A DNA stretch of 60,959 bases from Saccoglossus kowalevskii (Eukaryota > Hemichordata > Enteropneusta > Harrimaniidae), in contig NW_003125886.1 of the NCBI RefSeq assembly GCF_000003605.2, forward strand, positions 1 through 60,959. Direction: 5' to 3'. Positions 51,317 to 60,959 of this stretch are shown here, one piece after another. Under the pieces are notes generated by a model. The model worked only from the letters and a program-made list of their open reading frames with translations. It did no database searches and was not told the origin of the DNA. Made by a program: the position numbers and the translations under genes. Numbering within the stretch: the first letter of the stretch is position 1; each line of letters opens with the position of its first letter.

Positions 51317-53664
51317 AACATTAGGTGCACAGTCGAGGCCAAGTATACATTGTGAAATAAAAATAAAGTTGCAAAACATTCATAATGCAACAATAACACA
51401 ATTGCTCAATACTAACTGTGATTCATTCATTGTATTGAGTGTCAAACTCTGGACACACACCAATTAGGACAATCAACTACTCATTGAAATGTGGTATAGA
51501 ATGTAAATGAATGTTTTGAATTCAAGTGTTCCTTCTAGATTTGTTTTAACTAATAAACGTTTGTACATGATGCCCATCTTTAACGTCAACTAGATTTCTT
51601 GTAAAATAGATCGACCATGATGGATGGTGATGGGTCTCCTGTTGTTGATACCGCTCACCTTGTCATTGTTGTCATCTTGCATTGTTCACACACGGCTGTC
51701 TTTCAGGTTATAAATTATCAGGTTGCTTCGTAAGTTAATTTAATCTTAGTGTTTGTCATAAAGCATTCATTAGTCGTGCATTTTAGGTCTGGGTTAGTGG
51801 GATATGTGGAAGGTAATGTTAATCATATTTCATAACCTGAATTACAGTTGACGTGTAATAACACAGGTTATATTAAGCAGTGGAAATATTTAAAAAGGCT
51901 CAAACAAGGCTGTCACGTCGATATCTACCAGTGCAGTTGTCCCTGTCCCAGTCTATGCATTCATTGTACTCTGCATTCGTCAGGCCGCACCACGTCACTA
52001 AACTGTCAGTCGACCAAGTTTCTTTTCTACATTTAAAATGCTGTTGAGTTGCCAAGTTTTGAATCCCAAATAATTCATAAATGCGTCAAAAGAAGTCTGA
52101 ACATATGCATAATACCAATCACCAATCGTACCAAGACAGGGTATTGACCATTGTTTTGTATATAATGAGTATTGACTTTCTGACTGGTACATTCAACGAT
52201 AAAGTATGAATGTCTGTCATTACAAGTCTACTCTTACTGTGACACTTGAAAGTTGCTTAGCAATCTTAAGTAAACGTTTCGGACTAGATGTATATGGTAG
52301 CCAATGATCGGACATCACACTATTTTAAACTTTCGTTGATTAGCGTCCATGTTTTTTTCTACAGATAATTAGTCATCCATTTTTCATATAGACCAACCTA
52401 TTTTTGACAGCAAACTTATTTTTTTAGTTTGAGAAAAGATTATTATTACATATAACGCAGGTGAAGTTGTAATATATCACATTTAATTGACTTATTTTCT
52501 CATATATGTGTACTGATTAGTATGCAGTGACACTGAGTTTGTCTGTTCTACTCGGAAGTTTGTTATAAAGAGTTTGTTGTGGTTACAGTGATTTCAGGTG
52601 GCAGTTGTTTAGTAGGTATAAATACTCAACGTTCTAGAAGGGGAATAATAAAAAAGCTGCAAAATAACCATGAAGCGAAACAATAGTTTATTCATACTAA
52701 ATAATTCAACAACAAAAAAAATGTGATAAAGGGTGGACCATTATTGAAATAAATATCACAAAACTAGGTGAAAGAAAAAAATTGTATAGTTTTTCTGCCA
52801 CCACAAGGTTTCAAATGGTAAACCCTTATATAGATACATAAATAAATAGAGAACTTGAAAACTCAATTGAACAAAATAGTTGATTATTAATAATTACAGA
52901 CACTTTTTTTTTATTTTTTTACATGGAACAAATCAATCGGGTGAAGTAATCAAGAATGAATTTTGAAAACATACCAATATTAATTATCAAAGAATAATTG
53001 AAAAATGGGATTAACATTCATGAAATGTATTGTACCCATAAAAACATCTGCAGGGATACACCAAGAGTTTTTTTAATGTCAATGTTTGTTTCAACCAGAA
53101 TTGTCAAGAAATATATCACAGGCAGTATATCGGGCATGTTGATGGGTCCCTGCTTATTCAGTTGGTGTCAGTTGTTGACATTGCTCCACCATCCAGCATC
53201 AATCAATATGTTGAGTTGCTTATCTCTTCGTGTTAGCATAAGCTATTCACTCACTGCCTTGGATCGAGTATGACTTTACTTTGAACCATGGGGTGCCCTG
53301 GTGTGCAGTAGATAGAGGCAATGTGTGAGCAAGATTGTACACCAGACAGCATCCTTTTCTTCGTTATCAGTTGACAGTTGAATCATATAACATCCAATGT
53401 TGAGCAGTACATGTTAGTTGCCGACGATTCTCAATGCTGTTGTTTCTGTTGGTATCAGCTGTTTACATTACTTATCATATCAGAATTTCAACCATGCAGC
53501 ATCCTTCAAACGTCAATGTCTCTCAGGTTAGCAGTTGACAGTTTTCGGCTAAACGGTTATCTGGTTTCCTGGTTTCAGGTTGCCAGTTGTCTGGTTAACA
53601 GTTGAAAATTCATACATCTAAAAATCATTCGGTAATCATGAATGAATGAGAAGTTATACGTTAG

Positions 53665-53845
53665 TGCCCATTTCCTGTTGTGCTACCAGTCGTTCCTGCC
53701 CTGGGTCGACTGTCGCCTTTCTTTGAACCATGGCTCCCTTTCTTCTGAGGCACCTTGGTGTGCAGTGGGTAAGATAGGTAAGCGAATTCTAAACCAGACT
53801 GCATCGTTCTAAGTGTCTTCGTTCTCAGCCGGGATTTGTATTTTT
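53665..53845. repeat. Module A2, copy 6
   Basis: ACCATGGCTCCCTTTCTTCT on plus, then AGATAGGTAAGCGAATTCTA. The minus-strand conserved stretch is open but a TAG lies directly upstream of it. Confidence 0.7.
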
Positions 53846-54650
53846 ATTTGTAGTATATCGTCTACTGTTCAGCAGTGGAATGATTACTAGTGTGTCTGTC
53901 TCCTCTTTTATATGTATCTCTGATATCCCAGAGTTCCATTGTACTGACGTTTGCGCAACATCACCAATATGGCAACCGGTCTGATCTGGTAATTTAACAT
54001 GTATGAGTCAGGTGATATGTCATGAACTTTGAACTATATGTATTCGTACTACATCCCTACTACAATGGTGTCATCTTTTAACTTCAATACAATTCTTAAC
54101 TTAATTTTCAGGTAATATATTAAGGGGTAATACTATTTTTGAGTTGTGTACTAATATTACATGTACAATTAAAGGTAATACTTGTGAACGTGTCATATGC
54201 TCAGACAATGAGGCAGACTTGTTTGTTTGGAGAAAAACTGTTTATTTGGTACAATCAAGGTGCTTTATTTGAGCAGTAAATATTAGGATATCTTTTTGTT
54301 ATTGTTAATCATAATTTAGGGCTTATATGACGATGTATGCACGTAGTCAACAGAGTTGAGATTTAGAATGTCTGGCAGTGTCATTCTAAATCTTACTGCA
54401 CAGTCAATAAAGCCCTTTCTCCGTATCTTTTTTTATTTAACAAAAATGAGTGCAATAAATGGTGTGGTCACTTAAATTCGTTGGACAAATTATTTTAATA
54501 CCACAGACATTGCGAAATTATAACCTCTGATGATATCATAGTTAATTACAGATGCTGCATAAAGAAGAGACATGCACATATAATGATTATACCAACCAAT
54601 CAGTCCCACGTGTATAGTTTTTAACATTGTTCACTGTTATATGGACTGAT

Positions 54651-54809
54651 CAAAGGCGGCGGCACGATATTTTGCATGAGGGCAAGATCTGAAATCTAGA
54701 CATTCTCAAAACGCTGTGTCCTGCATTTTGAGGGGGATTTTGCCGACACAACGGGTTTTAGCTTGATTTGAGAGGAGCGACGCCCCCCCCCCCCTGTGCC
54801 ACCGCCACT
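54651..54809. mobile_element. Short TIR element with ACTGAT duplication
   Basis: Left end CAAAGGCGGCGGCACGATAT; the right end, reverse-complemented, reads AGTGGCGGTGGCACAG. ACTGAT lies immediately before the left end and immediately after the right end (CCGCCACT|ACTGAT), consistent with a target-site duplication. C-run interior, no ORF. Confidence 0.6.
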
Positions 54810-54954
54810 ACTGATATACATTTGGGTGTCGCTGATGCATACATAGCCACTCGTCACTGAAGATAATAATTATCCTAAAATGCACAATGCGCATGAAGTC
54901 TAATTGAACTCCATTTATAAATATATAATTAATGACAGGTGAATAGGTGTGGAC

Positions 54955-55436
54955 GTACCACGTGACAATAAGGAAGAGGTGTTTATTTGATGAAGGACTG
55001 TCTGCCTGGTACAATCAAGGTGTGTTATATGATCGGGGTAAAGATGAAAACATCTTGGTATAATTGTTTTTCAAGTATACGCTGGTGCCATGTTTCAGGG
55101 GTTACAAGTGTGACAATGTAATGCACACGTAGTCAAAAAAAAATGTATCATTATAGAGTGATTGTCAGCGTCTTTCATTATTTAATTGTTTCTGTACCAC
55201 GTGAGCAGACAATAATGCAACGGTGTTTATTTGACGAGGGACTGTCTGCCTGGTACAATCAAGGTGTGTTATTTGATCTAGGTAAACATGAAAACATTTT
55301 GGTATAGTTGTTTTTCAAGTATACGCGGGCGCCTTGTTTCAGGGGTAACAAGTGTGACAATGTAATACATACGTAGTCAAAAAAATTGTATCAATATCTA
55401 GTGATTGTCAGCGTCTTTCATTATTTAATTATTTCT
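54955..55436. repeat. Tandem duplication of module F (239 + 243 bp)
   Basis: Units 54955-55193 and 55194-55436. Both start GTACCACGTGA and share GACTGTCTGCCTGGTACAAT, TTGTTTTTCAAGTATACGC, ACAAGTGTGACAATGTAAT and TGATTGTCAGCGTCTTTCAT. A single diverged F copy lies at 49660-49860. Confidence 0.85.
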
Positions 55437-56740
55437 GTACACCCTCTTCTCAATATCCATTCAACTGATATTTGTTTAATTAACGTACAACTAGTGCTAT
55501 ATTTACTTTAAGAAGTGGAAATTCATATTCAGCAAATGAATAAATTAAGATCTCTCATGTTATAATATATACATATAAACGGTGTGTGCAATGTGGAGGT
55601 TGCGCACTTTTAGTCAACAGCTTGTAATATTACCAACTGCTAGAATTAAAATTCCAAATGTGTATGAATAAATATTAAAATTATCTATCTATCTAACACA
55701 ATTACCGGTACGTATACAAGCCATGATACCCGTGCACAAAGACGGGGCACGAGAATACTAACCAACCAGTGAACGCAATTACGGTTACAAATTTGCAATT
55801 GTTTAATTTAATTTTTAAGTTTAAATTGCGAAATCCACAAAACTCGCGTGACCTTCACCACGCCACCAACCTAAATAGCTTATTGATAATGTAATAATTA
55901 AAGATTAAATGCTTAATTAAAGAGTCTTATCAATTTATATCCACTTGTCTATTAAATGACATGGACACTCCACGTGTGTCTTATCAGTTGTTTGTTACAT
56001 GCATGCATGGGGCCTAAGTTAATAAATACTGGTTATTTGATTTTGATACCAGCTGATGTGTTTCAGTCAGAATACAGAAGATAGAATATGACTGCAAGCA
56101 TGTCGGTGTTCTGGATCCTATGTTGAAATTGTAAATGAACTTCTGGATTTGGGGGAGTTCATTACTCCATCGATATCCATTATGCTGTGTGACTTTCAAC
56201 ACAGTGAATGTGTTAAATGTTACAAAAGATATATTGACTGGTGTAAATGTTCGATTTACTGTATTTAAAAAGTGTTAAATTGGTTGTTGTATGGGGCTTA
56301 TCACTGTTGTCTCTGTCATAAATGTAAAGTGCCTTTCATCGGTTGCATCTCGTCACTATGCTATTTTGTTCGTGCATCACGATTACACAAAGTGCATCTG
56401 TCTAAGCACGTTTCTTTTTTATTGTAAATGTAGGTATTTTGGTAAAGAATATCATCACTGAGTATTCGTAAAGATGCCAAAATAAAGTTGATGTTTTTAA
56501 TATAAAATCGCTATCTTTTTAAATAAGTATAATATTCAGCATTACAACTGATTTGTATCATATGTTTGGTGACATTTCGACTGTCGCACATTCAACATTA
56601 TATGTTAAAACTTCATCATCAGTTAGTATACATTGTTGGGCTATAGATGCAGATTCGTGGCACTTGGGAGTGAATTATTTTGCTTTTATTACCCAAACAC
56701 TTTACTTTGTAAGACGCAGTTTTTCGCGATCTCCGGTGAA

Positions 56741-56890
56741 ATGGACCGTGCGTTAGACGACCAGGTTGAAATGGGCTGTAATATTTTGCTACATAACGGC
56801 TATTCACAGTCTTTACTACTCAGTCGCCCAAACGCCAGTGCGAGAAAATCGAAATGGAAAGGAAAGCATTTTAAATCAAGGCAGGTTTAA
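56741..56890 (+). CDS. Candidate 49-aa ORF / first exon, unrecognised
   Basis: Starts at an ATG in favourable context (GTGAAATGGAC) and runs to TAA. The product is MDRALDDQVEMGCNILLHNG followed by a basic tail (ARKSKWKGKHFKSRQV). It lies in the CpG-richer island and has codon-like composition, unlike array ORFs. The sequence AGGCAG|GTTTAA at its end could be a weak splice donor. No family recognised. It may be chance. Confidence 0.25.
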   Translation: MDRALDDQVEMGCNILLHNGYSQSLLLSRPNASARKSKWKGKHFKSRQV

Positions 56891-57305
56891 TTCAACTACG
56901 GACGAGACGGGTCGATAAAATTTAAACGAACCCTGACCTCTGGAAATATAGAGTGCTTTAGTACCAGAGGTCGCCGAGCATGGCCGTACAACGTACTTTG
57001 CGACATCGATACAGATGCATGCTAGCTGACGATGGGGTGTTCGATTAAGGTAACCAAGATGGCATCGCAAAGTGCTTGATTTTTCCGCGGTATTTAATAA
57101 CAGCATCTCATTGACGATTTTTCTGTAATTTCCAATTTATTTTTTTTTATTTTTAATTAACCGAGCATTTTACGTTTGTGTATTTTGCCACTGAAAAGGT
57201 AGTTAGCAATGGTGTTTATTCATTGCATCGCAATGCTATCAGCACGGTGATCGTTACAGCGAAACGAAAAATATATATAAATATAAAAAAAAAATATTGA
57301 ACAGT

Positions 57306-57371
57306 ATACCACTGGAAGCTGCCAGGCTGGAAGTTGTCGAATTGTTGCGAGATAAGGGTGAAAAGGTTAAC
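57306..57371 (+). pseudogene. Ankyrin-repeat-like coding fragment
   Basis: A 22-codon stretch reads IPLEAARLEVVELLRDKGEK then VN. This resembles the ankyrin repeat pattern (TPLH-AA-x-G-H-xEVVxLLxxKGAxVN) with the Gly-His turn deleted. There is no ATG upstream in frame, and the frame runs on into unrelated hydrophobic sequence. It could be an exon fragment, a degraded copy or coincidence. Confidence 0.3.
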
Positions 57372-59589
57372 TTATCATTTACAACTGTATGTTTTTTATT
57401 CCCCTTGTATGCTGGAAGCGTCTACGTCTTGTCTGTTTTTTTGTACTTTGCGAAGCTAGTTGATAGCGCTTGAGGTAAGCAAACAGGGTCCAGGACAGGA
57501 AGTCACACATTGTCGCATCGTAACTGAGCCCAGCACTCATTTGCATATAACATCAACAGTGACTTGTCAACCAAAGAGCAACGTAAACAAACTTTCGGGA
57601 CTTTTAATCACATACGCGTGCCTCAGTTCCTTATATTTTACAATCGATTTTTGAGTTTGTTCCAGTATTGACAATGCTTTAAAATTTTAACACTGTGTAG
57701 CAAAGCCAAGGGTAAGAAAAAGCAAAAAAAAATCCACTCCGAGTGCTCAAAAACCTGCATCTATACCCTAATATAATTCTATTGTGACATGTGTGAGCTG
57801 AAAAACAAACTTATTAGCGGGCGTGAAGTTTGCGAAGGATTCATCCTTACCAATTCAATTAAATTGAAAAGACCTTATCTTGTGAGCACAATTAGACATG
57901 GTGGGGGGAATACATAATATTGTAAAAAAACAGGATAAATAAATACATTTTTAGGAATGCATTTTCACCCAAAATGTATAAATGTGCCAATAAATAGACT
58001 GAATGTATGTAATATAAAATCACCAATTATTGTTTTAATATACAACATTCAGCATTGACATTCATTTCCATACACTGATTGTTGATTTCTGACTGTGGCA
58101 TATTCAGCAATACAGTCTGTATATTTGTTGGAATAGTTTCCTATCAGTTATGAACCTGCGGATCTTAAGTAGACATTTAGGCAAAACCTAGGGGTGTATG
58201 GTGACATAGGGCCGTACGTAATTCTATTCTAACCTACTAATAAATTAGGACTCTGGAAACAATGTTAGTGTTATACAAATAAAAATGTCATCTTTATCTG
58301 TTGCCTGTATAGCTCTTACATCATGTTATATGGCGACTATGTCACTCACATCCCACTTGTCGTTAATCAACTGAGATATTACTTGTCAACGTATCGAGTT
58401 TAGATAACGGTAACAATGGTCATCATCAATAGCCCTAAATTATAAAATGACAAAATCAAATTTGTTACTGTGTTATTTATTTGGATGGGCAGTATTAACA
58501 AAATTTCAAAAAAAAAAACATTTTGATAAACCTGTGCCAGGGAAATAAAAAGAAAAATTGCAAAAAACTTCAACAATAAAAACAACATAATAAACACAGT
58601 GAAGTAAAGTATATATAGAAAATAATGTGGAAATTATAAACTCCAATAAACAATATTGTTGCATACTAATAATTATTGGTTAATTGTGTTCCACAATGTA
58701 CGTCGAATCATTAAATATTCTAATGGTAAATTATGAATAAATAGTAATCATAAATATCAACTAATAACTGAAATGACTAAAAGTCTACACGCTGTGCACA
58801 CCAGTTCGCGTTTTGGGTTATTTTAACGTCATTGGTTTATTGGCCCACTTCTGTTGACATTAACTATTGACACTGCTCACTTTGACAGGTTGTCTGCAAT
58901 CCAACATCATTCAAACTTGAATGTCTGTCAGGTTGTCAGTTGTCGGGTAAACAGTTGTCTGGTTGACAGTTGTCATTTTGTCAGCTGTCTGGCAAACACT
59001 TCTTAGTTCAAGACTAAAGATTTTTATGTTAGTTCTGTATACCATAAATCAGTCGTTAGTCGTAATTCTATGAGGTATGAGTTAGTGAGCTTTTCTGTTG
59101 TAGTGTGGGGATTTTCATCACATCATTGCTACTTAAATATATGTATCGTGGTCAAGGTTATTTATAAATATGACAAACAATGGAAATGTGGATGTTCCTA
59201 ATATAAAATCGCTATTTTTTTAAATATGTATAATATTCAGCGTTGATATATATCATTTGTGTGTTGACTTTTTGACTGTTGCAAGGATTCGTTAATTCAA
59301 AAATTTCAAATAGGTATGTTAATGTTAATGCATATAAGTATGCACGAATTCATTTACTTAAAGTTACAACGTATACAGTGTACAATTGTTACAATGCTGT
59401 AAGTATCACTTTCCTTTCACATTTCCAGACTCTTCTCATTTTCATTCAAGTGATTTTCGATTAATATCACAAAAACTAGGAGAGTGTATGAAAGGTGTGG
59501 TTAATCAAATTTTTCGAAACTTATATTTTGAACACACAGACGCTAGGAAATTGGAAATCGTCTCGAATATTAAGTGTGTATTAATTTTA

Positions 59590-60959
59590 AATATTAATAT
59601 GAAATATGCTAAAAATAACCATAGCTCTCTGGGTTGGGAGTAATTTATTGTTTTGCAAATGTTTATCATCTTTATAAGATAAACACAGTAGATGTGTAAT
59701 AACACAGGTTATATTAAGCAGTGTAAAGAAGGCTGTCACATGGTCACTAGGGCAGTTGTCCCTGTCCATACATTCATTGTACTATGCATTCGTCAGGCCA
59801 CACCACATCACTAAGCTGTCAGCCGACCAAGATGTGGTATGAACTGTGTAGTCAATAGCAATCACTGCTGCTCATATTAATGCATGAAGTATAAATTGAT
59901 ATAAATTACCAATATATTTTTTAAAATGTACTACACATTTGAATTGTATATAATGATTGTCGACTTTCTGACTGGCACATTCAACGATAAAGTATGGATG
60001 TTTGTTGAAATAGTCAATCATTACAAGTCTACTTATATTGTGAGTTGCTTAGCAACCTTGAGTAGACGTTTAGGCCAACCCTAGATGTATATGGTGACTT
60101 AGGATAGGACATTACACTATTTTAAACTTATTCTAAATTTCGTTGATTAGCGTTCAGTTTTTGTCTACAAATAATTAGTCGTCTATTTTTCATATAGGCC
60201 AATGTTGGCAGCAACTTTTCTTCTTACTTTGATCAGTTTTACGGAAGGAGTGCTATTACACATAATGTAGGTGAAGTTGTATTATATCAAATTTAACTAA
60301 CACGTTTTATCACGTATATGTAGTGATTAGTATTCAATGCCACTGAGTTTGTCTGTTCTACTCAGTAGTTTCTAATAAAGAGTTTGTTATATCGAGGTTA
60401 CAGTGTATTCGGGTGGCGGTTGTTTAACAGGTATAAATAATTTACATTCTACAGGCAAAATAATAAGAAAAGCTGCAAAATACACATAGAGCAAAACAAT
60501 AGTATATTTATACTGAATAACGCAACAAAAATTAAATTTGGTAAAGGTTTCGCATCATTGAAACAAACAAATATCACACAATTAGTTGAAGGAGAAAAAT
60601 ACTTTGTATAGTTTTTCTACCATTGTCACAATTTCTTATGGTACATACAGAAAAGAATGGAGAAATTATAAACCCAATTGAACAAAATAGTTGATTATTA
60701 ATAATCACAGAAAAATCAATCGAGTAAAGTAATCAAGGATTAACTTTGAACACATAGCTATGTTAATTATCAAAGAATAATTGAAACGTGGGATTAACGT
60801 TATGAAATGTGTTGTACACATATAAGTAGAAACAGGTAAGTGATTCTTTACAATAAACATGTGCATGAGGTACACCCAGAGTTTTACGAATGTCAATGAA
60901 TGTCAGTTGGTGTCAGCAGTTGACATTGCCTCACCATCCAGCATCAATAAAATACGTTT
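59590..60959. repeat. Large-repeat array, unit 8 (distal type, cut by window end)
   Basis: Y (59590-59850), D/R (59860-60440), S (60460-60860) and the start of T (60890 onward). It follows units 6 and 7 in the same order, so the array continues beyond the window. Confidence 0.65.

Larger units (their letters stand above)
46500..51779. repeat. Large-repeat array, unit 6 (distal type, with module Y)
   Basis: Y (46500-46760), D/R-like sequence (46800-47200), S (47200-47470), T with A1 (47470-48030), A2 (48075-48256), E (48420-48700), V, B/C (49010-49260), F (49660-49860), a second B/C (50090-50280), a D core (50960-51070), a three-copy tandem repeat (51081-51316), and S/T fragments (51340-51730). 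No supported gene. Confidence 0.6.
56600..57850. other. Non-array island within the repeat array
   Basis: Sequence with no counterpart seen in other units, bounded by array modules (56480-56600 resembles 59180-59290; 57850 onward resembles 45150 onward). It is visibly richer in CpG and less AT-rich. It holds a 49-codon ORF and an ankyrin-like fragment, listed separately. It may be a gene relic, a gene 5' end, or an inserted element. Confidence 0.45.
51780..59589. repeat. Large-repeat array, unit 7 (distal type, with insertions)
   Basis: Y (51780-52040), D/R (52150-52620), S (52660-53040), T with A1 (53040-53630), A2 (53665-53845), E (54010-54340), V, a TIR element (54651-54809), a duplicated F (54955-55436), B/C (55810-56060), a D-flank fragment (56480-56600), a non-array island (56600-57850), then array sequence matching 45150-46500 (57850-59050) and V-like sequence. 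It may be two units fused by deletion. Confidence 0.55.

Noticed and set aside
57460-57654. 64-codon plus-strand ORF after the ankyrin-like fragment
   Set aside because: It starts at TTG and has no domain. A splice-donor-like GAGGTAAGC within its first codons argues that the rest would be intron if this were a gene.
23850-59010. Cys-rich plus-strand reading of module T, e.g. CRVNNCLVTYCQAAICLANS near 46380 and a similar one near 58930, suggestive of small secreted peptides
   Set aside because: The pattern comes from a GTTGTC/CAGTTGTC-type short DNA repeat. Frame and cysteine spacing are not kept between copies, and no conserved signal peptide is joined to it.
21925-60959. CRISPR array or prokaryotic operon structure
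   Set aside because: The repeats are kilobase-scale, degenerate and without regular short repeat-spacer alternation. The genes are clearly eukaryotic.

Overview
This is an AT-rich eukaryotic (metazoan) genomic window. Genes have introns with GT/AG boundaries, AATAAA signals, a tRNA-derived SINE, short terminal-inverted-repeat elements and a LINE 3' end. The gene content (a drebrin-like/ABP1 protein and the Pol III factor BRF2) and the repeat style (CAGGGGCGGAT-type elements, AGAGGGCGCT motifs) suggest a marine invertebrate, perhaps a deuterostome such as a hemichordate or lancelet. The phylum is an inference and is not certain.

Layout. (1) 1-7,000: two intact, unrecognised minus-strand reading frames of 426 and 136 codons, plus a short inverted-repeat element. 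(2) 7,122-15,015: drebrin-like protein (DBNL/ABP1 family), plus strand. I assembled it from eleven exons whose phases all agree, giving a 551-residue protein with an ADF-H domain, a charged helical region, a Glu/Pro/Tyr repeat region and a C-terminal SH3 domain. Its introns hold a palindromic MITE-like element and a diverged tandem repeat with an insertion. (3) 15,016-18,854: 3' flank shared by two convergent genes, with a clear ~198 bp MITE. (4) 18,855-20,033: BRF2 on the minus strand, with its whole coding region in one exon. (5) 21,457-21,770: a TIR element next to a tRNA-derived SINE. (6) About 21,925 to the window end: roughly 39 kb of essentially gene-free DNA made of six to eight degenerate copies of a 4-8 kb unit. 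The units share an ordered set of recognisable modules (called G, P, Q, R, S, T, A, E, V, B/C, D, U, F, X and Y here).

The large array is the most unusual part. It is hierarchical: modules P, Q, R and D share a common core (ACCAAATTAGGACAC, followed by an AAACCCC block) seen about 15 times, nested inside the larger unit. Proximal units carry G-P-Q, and distal units carry a different module, Y, in that place. Module A looks the best conserved and keeps one ~35-codon minus-strand frame open in all six copies. The array is interrupted by a LINE 3' fragment, a TIR element with a direct duplication, two local tandem duplications and a ~1.25 kb non-array island. That island holds a 49-codon ORF and an ankyrin-like fragment.

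Functionally, DBNL (actin/endocytosis adaptor) and BRF2 (Pol III initiation) have no known link, so their proximity is probably incidental. All similarity judgements were made by eye, and no alignment or search was run.
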